Of a stretch of DNA of 64,000 nt, positions 48,000 through 57,382 are shown in pieces. The DNA comes from an uncultured Clostridia bacterium (GTDB taxonomy: Bacteria > Bacillota > Clostridia > Christensenellales > UBA1242): the NCBI GenBank assembly GCA_944382715.1, contig CALWNC010000003.1:83856-147855 (forward strand). Direction: 5' to 3'. Every line of letters begins with the position of its first letter. The first letter of the stretch is position 1. Under the pieces are notes generated by a model, which saw only the letters and a program-made list of their open reading frames with translations, was not told the origin of the DNA and searched no databases. The translations under genes were made by a program, and so were the position numbers.

Positions 48000-48953
48000 C
48001 TATTTTGGAATTTTTACTGCACCATTGTCGCACTTATTTCCCCAAGAGTCAATAAGTTTATCACCTTTAAACACGCAAATAATTTCACAGTGATTTGCAC
48101 ATTTTGGGCACTCAAAGCCAGTTGTTTTAAAGTTAATTTCTGCAGTGTCAAAAGAAAATTTATTTTCTTTTCCCGATTGTTTTGCAAGAACTGCAACTCC
48201 GAATGCTCCCATAAGATGACCGTTTTTGTCAACAATAACTTCTTGACCAACGGCGTCCTCAAATGCCTTTTTAACTCCAACATTTTTACTTACACCACCT
48301 TGAAAAACAATTGGTGCACTAATTTTTTTACCTTTTCCAATGTTGTTTAAATAATTTGTAACGACTGCTTTGCAAAGTCCTGCAATAATGTCTTCCTTTT
48401 TGTGACCAATTTGTGCCTTATGAACTAGGTCACTTTCTGCAAAAACAGTGCAACGTGCAGCAATATTTGTTGGATTTTTTGATGTTAATGCAATTTCACC
48501 AAACTGCTCAACTGAAACTCCTAGTCTGTGTGCCTGACTTGACAAAAATGAACCAGTCCCTGCAGCACAAAGCGTATTCATTGCATAGTCTACTACAAAT
48601 CCATTTTCAATTATTATGATTTTAGAGTCTTGACCACCAATTTCAAAAATAGTTTTAACATCTGGGTGAAGTGTGGTTGTCCCAATTGCGTGAGCAGTTA
48701 TTTCGTTTTTTACGGTAACTGCTCCCGTCATCACCCCAATCAATTTTCTTGCACTACCAGTTGTGCCAACGGCAACAATTTCAATATCCTTACCATCAAG
48801 TTGTTTTTCTAGCACTTTTAAAAGTTTTTTTACAGCACCCATTGGGTCGCCCTCTGTCCACAAATATTCACTCGCCAATATATTATTGTCTTTATCAATA
48901 ACAACACCTTTAGTGGATATTGAACCTATGTCTATTCCTAAATAACCTTTCAT
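48000..48953 (-). CDS. BadF/BcrA-type acyl-CoA dehydratase activase (ATPase)
   Basis: 317 residues of the ASKHA fold: 'LGIDIGSISTKGVVID' (phosphate 1), 'EIGGQDSKIIII', 'NTLCAAGTGSFL' with the Cys that binds the bridging [4Fe-4S] cluster in dimers, 'AARCTVFAESD' (second Cys) and 'VVFQGGVSKN'-like 'IVFQGGVSKNVGV'. Activases inject an electron into 2-hydroxyacyl-CoA dehydratase-type enzymes on ATP hydrolysis. A C-terminal extension with Cys-rich 'CPKCANHCEIIC' is additional to the standard core. Last of a three-gene set with two cysteine-rich partners. AGGAGG before ATG; 8-nt gap. Confidence 0.88.
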   Translation of the reverse strand: MKGYLGIDIGSISTKGVVIDKDNNILASEYLWTEGDPMGAVKKLLKVLEKQLDGKDIEIVAVGTTGSARKLIGVMTGAVTVKNEITAHAIGTTTLHPDVKTIFEIGGQDSKIIIIENGFVVDYAMNTLCAAGTGSFLSSQAHRLGVSVEQFGEIALTSKNPTNIAARCTVFAESDLVHKAQIGHKKEDIIAGLCKAVVTNYLNNIGKGKKISAPIVFQGGVSKNVGVKKAFEDAVGQEVIVDKNGHLMGAFGVAVLAKQSGKENKFSFDTAEINFKTTGFECPKCANHCEIICVFKGDKLIDSWGNKCDNGAVKIPK

Positions 48954-48961
48954 ATTTCCTC

Positions 48962-50026
48962 CTATTTATGTTTCCTTGCTTCTATCATATCGTAAAATGC
49001 TTCGAGTCTAGTTTTTACACCAGTTTCACTTGTTTGAGAATCAAAACTGAAATGAAGAACTGGAATGTTATAATCTTTGCTAACATTTTGAAGTATTGGC
49101 ATTGTGTCTATTTCAGGCATACACCCAAATGATTTAACTTGTATAATCCCAGAAGCCCCTGCTTTTGCAAACTTAATTGCCTCTGCAACGGTATAGTTTC
49201 CCGTTGCACCCAAATTGTGCTTGGCATACTTTTTCCCAGTTTTAAGTGATTTTTTAAATTTACTGTGAATTATTGTATTTGTTAAATTCATTTCACGATA
49301 AATTTCCATACCAAATTTAGCAAGTTCTTTTTCCATAAAGTAATTGCTAAAAGGCTCTTGAACGGTGTAATAATCTCCAACAAGTCCAACTTTAATTGTT
49401 TTATCTGGCTTGTTAATAGGTATTTGATGCAATTTTTTCCAATACTCTTTGTTGAGTCTTTTAAGCTCTTTTTTATTATTAATCTTGTTAAGCTTTTCTA
49501 GAAATTCTTTATAAACCTTGTCAAATTCGCCATCATTTATTTCAAATCCAACATTATGACGGATAAAATCTTCAAACTTATCTAATGTTTTTACAATCTT
49601 TATTGTAACTGGCAAAGCCATTCCAATTTTAACAAGCGAAGCATTTGGATTAATTACTTTAAAATTTTCTAGAATTGACTTAGGTGATTTAAAATCTATA
49701 TTTGCCATATTAAAAAAGTTAAACTTATAACCCATATCTCTTAAAATTTGCTCAGCAAGTTCGCCGTAATAGTTAAGTCTACATGCTCCAAAAATCTGCA
49801 TCAGACAATTTGCTCCTGCCTCTAATGCTTCAATATAACAACCCATACAATATTTGAATGGGGCACACACATAATCGGGACTAATTTTACTACCAATTTC
49901 AAGCGTCCTTTTCGTAATTGGTGGAGGAGTTAGATAATTTACTTCAAAGCCCTTTTCAAATATAAATCTAAATGCACAGGAATAGTTTGCCCACTGTGGG
50001 AAACAAGCATAAACATCACTTTCCAT
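48962..50026 (-). CDS. 2-hydroxyacyl-CoA dehydratase-like Fe-S protein (COG3581-like)
   Basis: 354 residues. Cysteines at 8, 17, 54, 60, 63, 74 and 82 ('DYVCAPFKYCMGCYIEAL', 'IFGACRLNYYGE') and a late 'VKSFGCMPEID' resemble the Fe-S scaffolds of the dehydratase/double-cubane-cluster protein superfamily. 'ETGVKTRLEAFYDMI' is the C-terminal family block. The start is immediately adjacent to the stop of the preceding gene. In many Clostridia equivalent domains are fused into one very large protein; here they are three genes. Substrate unknown. Confidence 0.8.
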   Translation of the reverse strand: MESDVYACFPQWANYSCAFRFIFEKGFEVNYLTPPPITKRTLEIGSKISPDYVCAPFKYCMGCYIEALEAGANCLMQIFGACRLNYYGELAEQILRDMGYKFNFFNMANIDFKSPKSILENFKVINPNASLVKIGMALPVTIKIVKTLDKFEDFIRHNVGFEINDGEFDKVYKEFLEKLNKINNKKELKRLNKEYWKKLHQIPINKPDKTIKVGLVGDYYTVQEPFSNYFMEKELAKFGMEIYREMNLTNTIIHSKFKKSLKTGKKYAKHNLGATGNYTVAEAIKFAKAGASGIIQVKSFGCMPEIDTMPILQNVSKDYNIPVLHFSFDSQTSETGVKTRLEAFYDMIEARKHK

Positions 50027-50941
50027 TTACATTTCTCCTTTTTTAAAGTTCATAATATCTACAAAACTTTCAAGTCGTGTTTCAATACCTGCACTTCCGT
50101 CTTGAGAATCAAGCGTTAACACAACAATTGGAATATCCTTGTATTTGCGAACAACCATCTCATTAACCATACTGTCCGTTCCACAAGGGAAGGTTGTAAG
50201 TAAGATAATTCCATCAACTCTATCCTTGTATAATTCTATCGCTCCTACTAGGTGCTTGTTATATGTCCATGGAAGTGTTTTAGCAACTGATTTAGATAGA
50301 TTTATACACTTTTGTGCATTGGCATATTCTGCAATTATAGCATCGCAGTCAAGTTCTTTTAAAATTCTAAGCACATTTCCACCAATATATTTGTCACCAA
50401 TGTTATAGGCATGTGCTACTATTAAAACTTTGTTTTTATGAGAACTAGAAAGTAAGTTTTCTTGGTTTTCAGCTCTAAACATTTCAAAGTATCCTTGAGT
50501 TTGTTTTGCTACAATGTATGCTTCTTTTGCCTTTCTCCTTTTTATACCTAAGAATTTGCACATTTTTTTAATCGCTTTATATTCACCCTTACGCGAATTT
50601 TTGGTAATATTATAAAATAAAATTTTAGGAGATTTTTCTCTAAATGTATTTACAATTAAGTCGGGGAGTGATAAAAATCTTGTACACATCTCATAGCCTT
50701 CACAGTATTCAATTCTTGGAATAAATATGTAATCACATTTTCCAATGAGCCATTCAACATGACCAAGCATAACTTTTTCTGGTAAACAAGCCTCATCAAT
50801 TGCAAGTTTAGAACCTCTGTCAATAATTTCTTTATTTGTTTCTGGGCTTAAAATATATTCAATTTTAAGTTCATCAAAAAGGGTAGTCCAAAATTTTCCG
50901 TTTTTAAAGTAGAGCATTGCTCTCGGTATTCCTATTTTCAT
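50027..50941 (-). CDS. DUF2229 / acyl-CoA dehydratase activase-related protein (COG3580-like)
   Basis: 304 residues. 'IGIPRAMLYFKNGKFWTTLF' opens the DUF2229 domain; Cys 52, 69, 80 and 86 ('DEACLPEKVMLGH', 'IEYCEGYEMCTRF') plus 'TTFPCGTDSMVNE' are likely cluster ligands. Ends with 'SAGIETRLESFVDIM', parallel to the next gene's C-terminus, so the two are related. GGAG before ATG. Likely forms a heterodimer with the product of 48962-50026, activated by the ATPase. Confidence 0.8.
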   Translation of the reverse strand: MKIGIPRAMLYFKNGKFWTTLFDELKIEYILSPETNKEIIDRGSKLAIDEACLPEKVMLGHVEWLIGKCDYIFIPRIEYCEGYEMCTRFLSLPDLIVNTFREKSPKILFYNITKNSRKGEYKAIKKMCKFLGIKRRKAKEAYIVAKQTQGYFEMFRAENQENLLSSSHKNKVLIVAHAYNIGDKYIGGNVLRILKELDCDAIIAEYANAQKCINLSKSVAKTLPWTYNKHLVGAIELYKDRVDGIILLTTFPCGTDSMVNEMVVRKYKDIPIVVLTLDSQDGSAGIETRLESFVDIMNFKKGEM

Positions 50942-50950
50942 AATTTCTCC

Positions 50951-51802
50951 TTAGTTTTTGCTGAAAAATGCAACGGCAATAGCTCCTGGTCCAACATGTG
51001 TACCAATTGTGCTTCCAATTAAATAAGAAGGCACACTGTCAGTATGTTCTTCCCAAAGCTTTGAACTGTCTTTTAAATATTTTTGTAGCATTGCGTCTGA
51101 AAGTCCCGAGTATGCGACTGCGTATGGCATATCAAAATCAATACCACCAGTTTTTTCGACTAGTTGAACAATTAAGTTGTTTCCCTTTTTTGAGCCCACT
51201 GCTTTTCCAACAAGTTTAACTTCTCCGTCAACAACAGAAATAACAGGTTTTATATTTAAAATTTCACCTGTAAAAGCCTTAATGGCAGAAATTCTGCCTC
51301 CTTTTTTTAAATATTTTAATGTATCAAGAAGTGCAAGAAGCTGAATTTTTGATTTTTTTTCATCAAGTTTCTCTGCGATTTCAGAGAGTTTAAGTCCTTG
51401 TTTAACTAGGTCTATTGCATAAAAAATTAAAATTCTTTCGCCAATGCAAACATTTAAACTATCAACAACACAAACTTTTTCACCATATGGCTTTGCTGCA
51501 AGTTTTGCACTGCTGTGTGTTCCACTGAGCTTTGAAGATAGAGTGATGCACAAAACTTCATCTCCATTTTCAGTTATTTTCTTAAAAACCTCATTAAATC
51601 TAAATTCATTAATCTGACTGGTTTTTGGAAAATCATCAGTTTCAACTAGTTTTTCAAAGAATTCATTATGAGTTAAAGTTTCACCATCTAAGTATATTGT
51701 TTCCCCAAAAGTAACTTCCATTGGAATCATAGTAACTCCAAGGCTCTCTGCCTCATTTTTATCTATATCACAGGCAGAATCTATTACTATTTTTATTGCC
51801 AT
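50951..51802 (-). CDS. DegV family fatty-acid-binding protein
   Basis: 283 residues from ATG 51802 (AAGGAAGG 8 nt upstream); in-frame sequence back to 51859 would overlap the promoter. 'IVIDSACDIDKNEAESLGVTMIP', 'CITLSSKLSGTHSSA', 'VVDSLNVCIGERIL', 'KKGGRISAIKAF', 'KPVISVVDG' and 'GTHVGPGAIAVAF' are DegV landmarks. Homologues (FakB) bind a fatty acid for phosphorylation by FakA. Co-oriented with the Fe-S set 9 nt downstream, and its promoter contains a perfect palindrome. Confidence 0.9.
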   Translation of the reverse strand: MAIKIVIDSACDIDKNEAESLGVTMIPMEVTFGETIYLDGETLTHNEFFEKLVETDDFPKTSQINEFRFNEVFKKITENGDEVLCITLSSKLSGTHSSAKLAAKPYGEKVCVVDSLNVCIGERILIFYAIDLVKQGLKLSEIAEKLDEKKSKIQLLALLDTLKYLKKGGRISAIKAFTGEILNIKPVISVVDGEVKLVGKAVGSKKGNNLIVQLVEKTGGIDFDMPYAVAYSGLSDAMLQKYLKDSSKLWEEHTDSVPSYLIGSTIGTHVGPGAIAVAFFSKN

Positions 51803-51840
51803 AATTTTTACCTTCCTTAATTTTTTTTCACATAGTCCTA

Positions 51841-51870
51841 ATAATATCAAAGTATTCAATACTTTGTCAA
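51841..51870 (-). promoter_or_regulatory. Promoter of the DegV/Fe-S unit with a 19-bp palindromic operator
   Basis: Minus strand TTGACA (51870-51865), 18-nt spacer, TATTAT (51846-51841). The spacer is occupied by the palindrome CAAAGTATTCAATACTTTG (51848-51866). A repressor bound there would block RNA polymerase; the divergent DUF1836 protein is the obvious candidate. Confidence 0.75.
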
Positions 51871-51923
51871 AGGTTTTTCAATATCTTAATATCCAATTTA
51901 TACAATTTTATACAATTTTGTAT

Positions 51924-51952
51924 TTGACAAATTTTATTTTCTTTGATACTAT
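51924..51952 (+). promoter_or_regulatory. Promoter placed for a leaderless DUF1836 transcript
   Basis: TTGACA (51924-51929), 17-nt spacer, TACTAT (51947-51952); ATG is 8 nt after the -10 and no Shine-Dalgarno exists. ATACAATTTTGTAT (14-bp palindrome) precedes the -35. Confidence 0.65.
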
Positions 51953-51959
51953 ATTAGAT

Positions 51960-52490
51960 ATGGTAAGTGAGCAAAGTATAAAAGAAAGTGTTTCAAAGTT
52001 TAAGTTTCCAAGATACAATGAAATCCCCGATGTAGGATTATTTTTAGAACAAGTGGTCAAATATATAAATGGTAGCCTAGAAGTTTTGGGGGAATATTTT
52101 ATTACATCTGCAATGGTAAGCAACTATGTTAAAATGAAGATAATAGATAGTCCAACTGATAAAACTTATAGTAGAGAACAGATAGCATATCTAATTTATA
52201 TAACAATTGTAAAAAATGTAATCAGTTTAAGTGATATTTCTATTATGTTAGAAATTAAAAAGGACAATTATACCACTCAGCTTTGTTATGACTATTTTTG
52301 TGATGAATTTGAAAATGTTTTACAGTATGTTTTTGGTAATAAGCCAGAACTTGCAGTTATTGGGGGTAAGCTTACAAAGGAAAAAGAACTACTTAGAAAT
52401 ACAATTATGGCATTAGTTTATAAGGTTTATCTAGCTAAATATCTTGATTATTTTAAAAATTATATTAATTTAAGAAAAAAGCCTCAATAA
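51960..52490 (+). CDS. DUF1836-family putative transcriptional regulator
   Basis: 176 residues. 'FKFPRYNEIPDVGLFLEQVV' and 'ITSAMVSNYVKMKII' are the DUF1836 signature, with 'SREQIAYLIYITIVKNVISL' resembling a winged helix. The Bacillus YkrK protein (DUF1836) regulates htpX, so DNA-binding is established for one member. The frame could start at 51864, but the promoter lies at 51924-51952, so ATG 51960 is used. Divergent from DegV with palindromes between. Terminator downstream. Confidence 0.8.
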   Translation: MVSEQSIKESVSKFKFPRYNEIPDVGLFLEQVVKYINGSLEVLGEYFITSAMVSNYVKMKIIDSPTDKTYSREQIAYLIYITIVKNVISLSDISIMLEIKKDNYTTQLCYDYFCDEFENVLQYVFGNKPELAVIGGKLTKEKELLRNTIMALVYKVYLAKYLDYFKNYINLRKKPQ

Positions 52491-52504
52491 TATGGGGCTT
52501 TTTA
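52479..52504 (+). terminator. Terminator after the DUF1836 gene
   Basis: AAGCCTCA / TGGGGCTT stem (52479-52486 with 52493-52500, one G-T pair) overlapping the stop codon region, then T run. Confidence 0.8.
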
Positions 52505-52563
52505 ATTTTGACATTGATTAATTTTAGTATGTTTTGTCAAGTATTAGAGTGGAGGTAAATACG

Positions 52564-53820
52564 ATGAATCCATTACACACTGAAACTAAAAAAGTTGACG
52601 ACTACTATATTGACTTTGACAAGATGTATCCAAAGGCCTACAACAAGAAGAAAACATCACCTTACTCTAAGACAAGAGTAATTTTAATGAATGGTACAGA
52701 GTACGAAAGTGTATGGTTTTTGCATCAGTTTGCAAGACACTGCAATAATGCCGAAATAAAAAGAGCCATTGCAGTTGTAAGAAATCAAGAACAACAACAG
52801 CAAAAGAGAATAGCTTGTTTAAAGCCACTTAATGAAAGTATATTAGAAACAACAATAAGTTATGAACAATTGGCAATAGACTTGACGGCTACACTCGCTC
52901 AGCATGACAAGGATAAAAATAATATTGAGGCACTAAACTTTGCACTATTAGAAGATTTTGACCATTTATATAGATTTTCCAATCTTATGAAATTAGATGT
53001 AAAAAATGCAAATCCTGAAATGCTAGTTGGAAGTTTAACAGAGATTACTCCGGGAAGACCAACCCTTGCTCATCATCGCTATCCAAAAGACAATGTAAAA
53101 AGGGCAATGAATGCAGATAAAAGCAGTCTTTATAGCAAACTTGTAGCAAATATTATTACTGCTGCTGAGCAACAAACAATGAACTACTATATGAATATCA
53201 GTCAGTGGTACAAAAACGACCTTGGAAGAAGATTATATGCAGAAATAGGAATGGTTGAAGAAGAACATGTTACTCAATACGAAAGTTTAAAAGACCCAAA
53301 TTGTACATGGCTTGAACAATGGGTTTTGCACGAATACACTGAGGCATATCTTTACTATAGTGCCTTCTCTGAAGAAAAAGACGAAAATTTAAAGAGAATT
53401 TGGGCAGAACACTATGAAATGGAGTGTGCTCACCTAAAACTTGCATGTGAACTTCTTGCAAAATTTGAAAATACTTCTTATACAAAGGTTTTTGGTGACG
53501 GTGAATTTCCTGAACTTTTAACACTTGGAACAAACAAAGATTATGTAAGATATGTTCTTGCAAATACTGTTCTACTCACGGCTGATAGAGAGAGTTATGC
53601 TAGCGTGATGAAAATGAATCCAAATGCAGATTTCTTTATGTATCAAAATGAAATTATCAAAGATGAAGAAAACACCCCAAGTCATCAAGTAATTTCAAAA
53701 GCAATTAAGATGTTTGGGAAAGATTATCGCTTTGAAGATAGTCCAAATCCAATTCCTGAACTGCAAGATAGAAAAGTAGACAACACTTCTCTTGGAAGAA
53801 AAAATAATAAAGTGAGTTAA
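52564..53820 (+). CDS. Ferritin-like-superfamily protein
   Basis: 418 residues from ATG 52564 with GGAGG 7 nt upstream. Mainly helical; 'HQFARHCNNAEIKRAIAVVR' and 'EIGMVEEEHVTQYESL' followed by 'HEYTEAYLYYSAFSEEKDEN' and 'EHYEMECAHLKLACELLAKF' supply the repeated E-x-x-H motifs of diiron ferritin-like bundles. The N-terminal Lys/Tyr-rich about 35 residues and the C-terminal about 60 are extensions. Possibly a peroxide- or oxygen-reducing diiron enzyme; the catalytic activity is unknown. Monocistronic. Confidence 0.6.
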   Translation: MNPLHTETKKVDDYYIDFDKMYPKAYNKKKTSPYSKTRVILMNGTEYESVWFLHQFARHCNNAEIKRAIAVVRNQEQQQQKRIACLKPLNESILETTISYEQLAIDLTATLAQHDKDKNNIEALNFALLEDFDHLYRFSNLMKLDVKNANPEMLVGSLTEITPGRPTLAHHRYPKDNVKRAMNADKSSLYSKLVANIITAAEQQTMNYYMNISQWYKNDLGRRLYAEIGMVEEEHVTQYESLKDPNCTWLEQWVLHEYTEAYLYYSAFSEEKDENLKRIWAEHYEMECAHLKLACELLAKFENTSYTKVFGDGEFPELLTLGTNKDYVRYVLANTVLLTADRESYASVMKMNPNADFFMYQNEIIKDEENTPSHQVISKAIKMFGKDYRFEDSPNPIPELQDRKVDNTSLGRKNNKVS

Positions 53821-54190
53821 TTGAATGGATTTCGAATTTGTTAAAAATCGCAAAATCAAATAAAAATTCATTAAAAATAATGAAAAAAGGCTAATATAAA
53901 TGTTTGTTAATGAGCTTAAGTTTTAGTTTATTAATTATTCATTTATATTTTTTTATTTTTTAATTTTGTTTACATATTGATATAAAATGAAGTATAAGAT
54001 TAGCCATTTACTATTTGCTGTAACTTATTTATATTGTCAAAATCAATATCCAATAAATTAAAAGTTACTGACTAGCTTATTATAAATTTTTGTTAATAGT
54101 GAAATTGGATTTTATGTTGCATTTTATTAGTAATGTACTTTTATCTGTGAATTAATTGACCTTATCATTATTTTTGATTAGAATTTAGAT
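53821..54190. other. Intergenic region with the DagK promoter
   Basis: No coding frame or stable hairpin noticed. Its last 35 nt form the promoter at 54156-54184. Confidence 0.5.
54156..54184 (+). promoter_or_regulatory. Promoter placed for a leaderless diacylglycerol kinase transcript
   Basis: TTGACC (54156-54161), 17-nt spacer, TAGAAT (54179-54184); only 6 nt to the ATG, no Shine-Dalgarno. Confidence 0.6.
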
Positions 54191-55084
54191 ATGAAATGTG
54201 TTTTTATTGCAAACCCAAAAAGTGGGAAAGGGAAAATTTTAAGATATAAAGATTATATTTTAAATAAACTAAGTGAAAAATTTAGCGATATCATTTGGCT
54301 TGAAACTGAATATGCTGGACATGCCACAATACTTGCTAGGCAATATGGTAGTGAGTGTGATTATTTGCTCTTTTCTGGTGGAGATGGCACGCTGAATGAA
54401 ATTGTAAATGGAGTGATTGAACTTGAACAAAAACCAGTAATTGGTCAAATCCCAAGTGGTACAGTAAACGATTTTTCAAGGAGTTTGGGAATTAAAAAAA
54501 ACATAAAAAAGAGTCTTAAACAGTTACTAAGTCTTAATACTAAAAAGATAGATATTTTTACTGCAAACGGAAAGTATGGGGTTTATATCTGTGGTTTTGG
54601 AGTATTTACCAAAACTAGTTATGACACTGGGCAAGACAAAAAGAAACATTTTGGTTGGCTATCTTACTTTTTTAATGGTATAAAAGAAATCAAAACTTAT
54701 TCCCCTCAAACAATCGTTTTTAAAACTAAAGACTACACATTTGAAGATAAAGTTGCACTTTTTCTTGTGATAAACTCTAAAAGTGTTGGTGGTTTTAAAT
54801 TTAATAAAACTGCAAAACTTGATGATGAAAAGCTTGATTTGATTGTTTTTAAGGCAAAAAAATCAAAAATTTGTTTTTCAGATTTAATTAGGATAGCGAA
54901 GTTGTTTTTGTTTGGTATAAAGGCAGTTAAAAAAAGCAGGTATGTTTATGTTAGTCAAATTGAAGAATTGGCTTGCAGTTCTAGCAGTGAAATTTCATTA
55001 AACTTTGACGGCGAACACATTGCAAGTGAAAATCATTTTGAGCTAAAGATTTGTAAAGGTGCCTTAAATGTTCTTGCAAAATAA
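54191..55084 (+). CDS. Diacylglycerol kinase / YegS-family lipid kinase
   Basis: 297 residues. 'FIANPKSGKGKI' (phosphate loop), 'FSGGDGTLNEIVNGV' (GGDGT, ATP-binding and catalytic) and 'GQIPSGTVNDFSRSLGI' (GTxND) are the NAD-kinase/DagK family motifs. The C-terminal half is a beta-sandwich ending 'NFDGEH'-like 'LNFDGEHIAS' (DGE). Phosphorylates diacylglycerol or a related lipid, a recycling step in phospholipid metabolism. No ribosome-binding site. Confidence 0.9.
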   Translation: MKCVFIANPKSGKGKILRYKDYILNKLSEKFSDIIWLETEYAGHATILARQYGSECDYLLFSGGDGTLNEIVNGVIELEQKPVIGQIPSGTVNDFSRSLGIKKNIKKSLKQLLSLNTKKIDIFTANGKYGVYICGFGVFTKTSYDTGQDKKKHFGWLSYFFNGIKEIKTYSPQTIVFKTKDYTFEDKVALFLVINSKSVGGFKFNKTAKLDDEKLDLIVFKAKKSKICFSDLIRIAKLFLFGIKAVKKSRYVYVSQIEELACSSSSEISLNFDGEHIASENHFELKICKGALNVLAK

Positions 55085-55155
55085 CTAAATTGAATATTGA
55101 TTTTTTGTTTAATATATGATAAAATAGTATTAGTAATTAAATAGGAGAGAAATTT

Positions 55156-55950
55156 ATGAGAAAAAGTATTTCAGTAAGGGGTGTAAGGGATAATGCTATT
55201 TATGCAATAGGCTTATTTGGAAATTCAATTACAGAAGATATAATTCCAGAAGGTGTTAAGGTATTAAAAGACAGTGAATATGAAAAAATGATTTTACAAG
55301 ACCTTAATGGGGTTGATGTGATAATTGATAAGTCTACAACAGTTGAAGAAGCAATCAATCAATGGGAAACAAAGCGCAACGAGTTATCAAGAAAGCGTCA
55401 GGCAGAGTATAATGCTTGGCTAAAAACTCCAGAAGGTATTAAGTATCAAAAGGATCAAGAGGAAAAAGCTAAAAAGCACGAAGCATTTGTTTATCACTCA
55501 TTTGAAGAGGCAATGACTGATATCAGTAAAATTGAGCCTGTTGACTTAAAATCTAATGATGTTTCAATGGAAGAGGCAGTGAAATTTTGTGAAAAAGTTT
55601 GTACTTCAATTTTAAAGTGCGAAGATTTAAGATTTACTGATGAGCAAATGAAACAATTTTCAGATGCACTTGAGGCTATTGGTTGTACTACATATAAAAA
55701 AGCTTCTATGAAATTTCATTCAAATAAAGAAACTGGAATTGGAATTGATGAGCCAAATAATATAGCCTTTCCACTGTCTGCATTTTCTCAACTTATTGGC
55801 ACAGATAGAGATACATTTGCTTTTGGACTTTCTAAGATGACAGATGGAGGACTTGAGAATAGTTGGATAGGAATTTGGCTTAAGGCACAAGAAGCTGAGA
55901 GAGAAAATGCCAAAAAATCACAAGGCAACCCACCATCACTTGGAGAATAA
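55156..55950 (+). CDS. Unknown protein
   Basis: 264 residues. N-terminal 'VRGVRDNAIYAIGLFGNSIT' and a helical, charged middle ('NQWETKRNELSRKRQAEYNAW'). A C-terminal domain includes 'CEKVCTSILKCEDLRFTDEQ' and 'GGLENSWIGIWLKAQEAERE'. The high Lys/Glu content and lack of TM segments indicate a cytosolic protein. No domain recognised. AGGAGAG before ATG; 72 nt after the kinase gene. Confidence 0.6.
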   Translation: MRKSISVRGVRDNAIYAIGLFGNSITEDIIPEGVKVLKDSEYEKMILQDLNGVDVIIDKSTTVEEAINQWETKRNELSRKRQAEYNAWLKTPEGIKYQKDQEEKAKKHEAFVYHSFEEAMTDISKIEPVDLKSNDVSMEEAVKFCEKVCTSILKCEDLRFTDEQMKQFSDALEAIGCTTYKKASMKFHSNKETGIGIDEPNNIAFPLSAFSQLIGTDRDTFAFGLSKMTDGGLENSWIGIWLKAQEAERENAKKSQGNPPSLGE

Positions 55951-56020
55951 GATTGTTTGATTAAAATTTATTCTTTTTGCTTAAAAAAACAATCATAATT
56001 ATAATTAAATTATAGCAACA

Positions 56021-56058
56021 AAAAAAGATTAAGCTCATAGCAGAACTTAATCTTTTTT
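56021..56058. terminator. Bidirectional terminator before trpS
   Basis: AAAAAAGATTAAG (56021-56033) pairs perfectly with CTTAATCTTTTTT (56046-56058), 12-nt loop. The remainder of 55951-56293 holds nothing recognisable. Confidence 0.85.
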
Positions 56059-56293
56059 TCACAATTTATAATATTTTAATCCATAAACTAAAATTAAGAA
56101 TTTTTTTAATTGTTACGCTCCAAAAAATATAGAGTTTATACAATTAGTTGAATTATTGATTGTAAAAAATTAGAAAATTTTAATTTATTTTATGCCTGAA
56201 ATTAATAGTAATTTCTTTATATTCTAAATAAAATAGCTTTTTACTTTGCAGACAATATTTACATTTTGATTAAGTAAATTTAATATTTGCTTT

Positions 56294-57382
56294 CTAGTTT
56301 GTGAACTTTTTGATTTGTTCATTTTCAAATTCATCATTTGAAAAATAATCAATTCCCATTGCCTGCTTAATTTCATTTAAAGTGGCACTTGCAATTTCAT
56401 TAGCCTTTGCCGTGCCACGCTTTAAAAGGTCTATAAGCATAGGAATTTTATTTTCAAAAGATTTTCTTCTTTCTCTGATAGGTTCTAGTTCTTCTTGCAA
56501 AATGTTATTTAAAAATGCCTTAATTTTTCCATCGCCAATTCCACCTTTGGCATAGCTTTCTTTTAACTCATCTAGGTTTTTAAATTCAGGATAATACTTT
56601 TCAAAATGCTTGTCAGTACAAAAAGCATCAAGGTATATAAAAAGTATATTGTTTTCAAGAATTCCCGGCTCGTCAATTTGTCTAGGAAAGGTTTTTATAG
56701 AATTTACTTTTTTCTTAATTACACTTGGCTCGTCAGAGAGAAATATACAATTACCTACAGACTTACTCATTTTTGCACATCCATCAGTTCCCGGCAGTCT
56801 AGTGCAACTTAAATTTTTAGCTAGTACAGATTTACATTCAACTAAAAAGTTACAATTATAAGTGTGATTAAATGAGCGAACAATTTCTCTGGTTTGTTCA
56901 AGCATGGGCTCCTGATCATCGCCAACTGGAATAAGATTGGCTTTAAATGCAGTAATGTCTGCGGCTTGACTGATAGGGTAAGTAGCAAAGCCAACGGGCA
57001 TACCACCTTCACTTCCGTAACCTCTTGCTTGAATTTCACTCTTTATAGTAGGGTTCCTAAGTAGTCTATTTAGTGACACAAGGTTCATATAATATGAAGT
57101 AATTTCTGGAAGTGCAGTTATTTGTGATTGAATACAAAAAGTAGTCTTTTCAGGGTCAAGCCCAACTGAGAGATAATCAAGCATAACTTCAATTATATTA
57201 TCTCTGACTTTTTGAGGATTTCCTGAGTTGTCTGTAAGAGCCTGTGCATCTGCAATCATAACATAAAGTTCATCATACGTGGTTTCATTTTGAAGTCGGA
57301 CTCTCTCTCTCAGAGATCCCACATAGTGACCTATATGGAGTCTGCCAGTAGGTCTGTCAGCTGTTAGTATTATATTTTTCAT
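56294..57382 (-). CDS. trpS: Tryptophanyl-tRNA synthetase
   Basis: 362 residues, class I synthetase. 'TADRPTGRLHIGHYVGSL' (HIGH region), 'ADAQALTDN', 'PVGDDQEPMLEQTREI' and 'GCAKMSKSVGNCI' (KMSKS). Charges tRNA-Trp. Start supported by GGAG; no T-box leader visible in the 170 nt upstream. Slightly longer than the bacterial norm because of the C-terminal extension 'NDEFENEQIKKFTN'. Intact, unlike several accessory genes to its left. Confidence 0.95.
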   Translation of the reverse strand: MKNIILTADRPTGRLHIGHYVGSLRERVRLQNETTYDELYVMIADAQALTDNSGNPQKVRDNIIEVMLDYLSVGLDPEKTTFCIQSQITALPEITSYYMNLVSLNRLLRNPTIKSEIQARGYGSEGGMPVGFATYPISQAADITAFKANLIPVGDDQEPMLEQTREIVRSFNHTYNCNFLVECKSVLAKNLSCTRLPGTDGCAKMSKSVGNCIFLSDEPSVIKKKVNSIKTFPRQIDEPGILENNILFIYLDAFCTDKHFEKYYPEFKNLDELKESYAKGGIGDGKIKAFLNNILQEELEPIRERRKSFENKIPMLIDLLKRGTAKANEIASATLNEIKQAMGIDYFSNDEFENEQIKKFTN

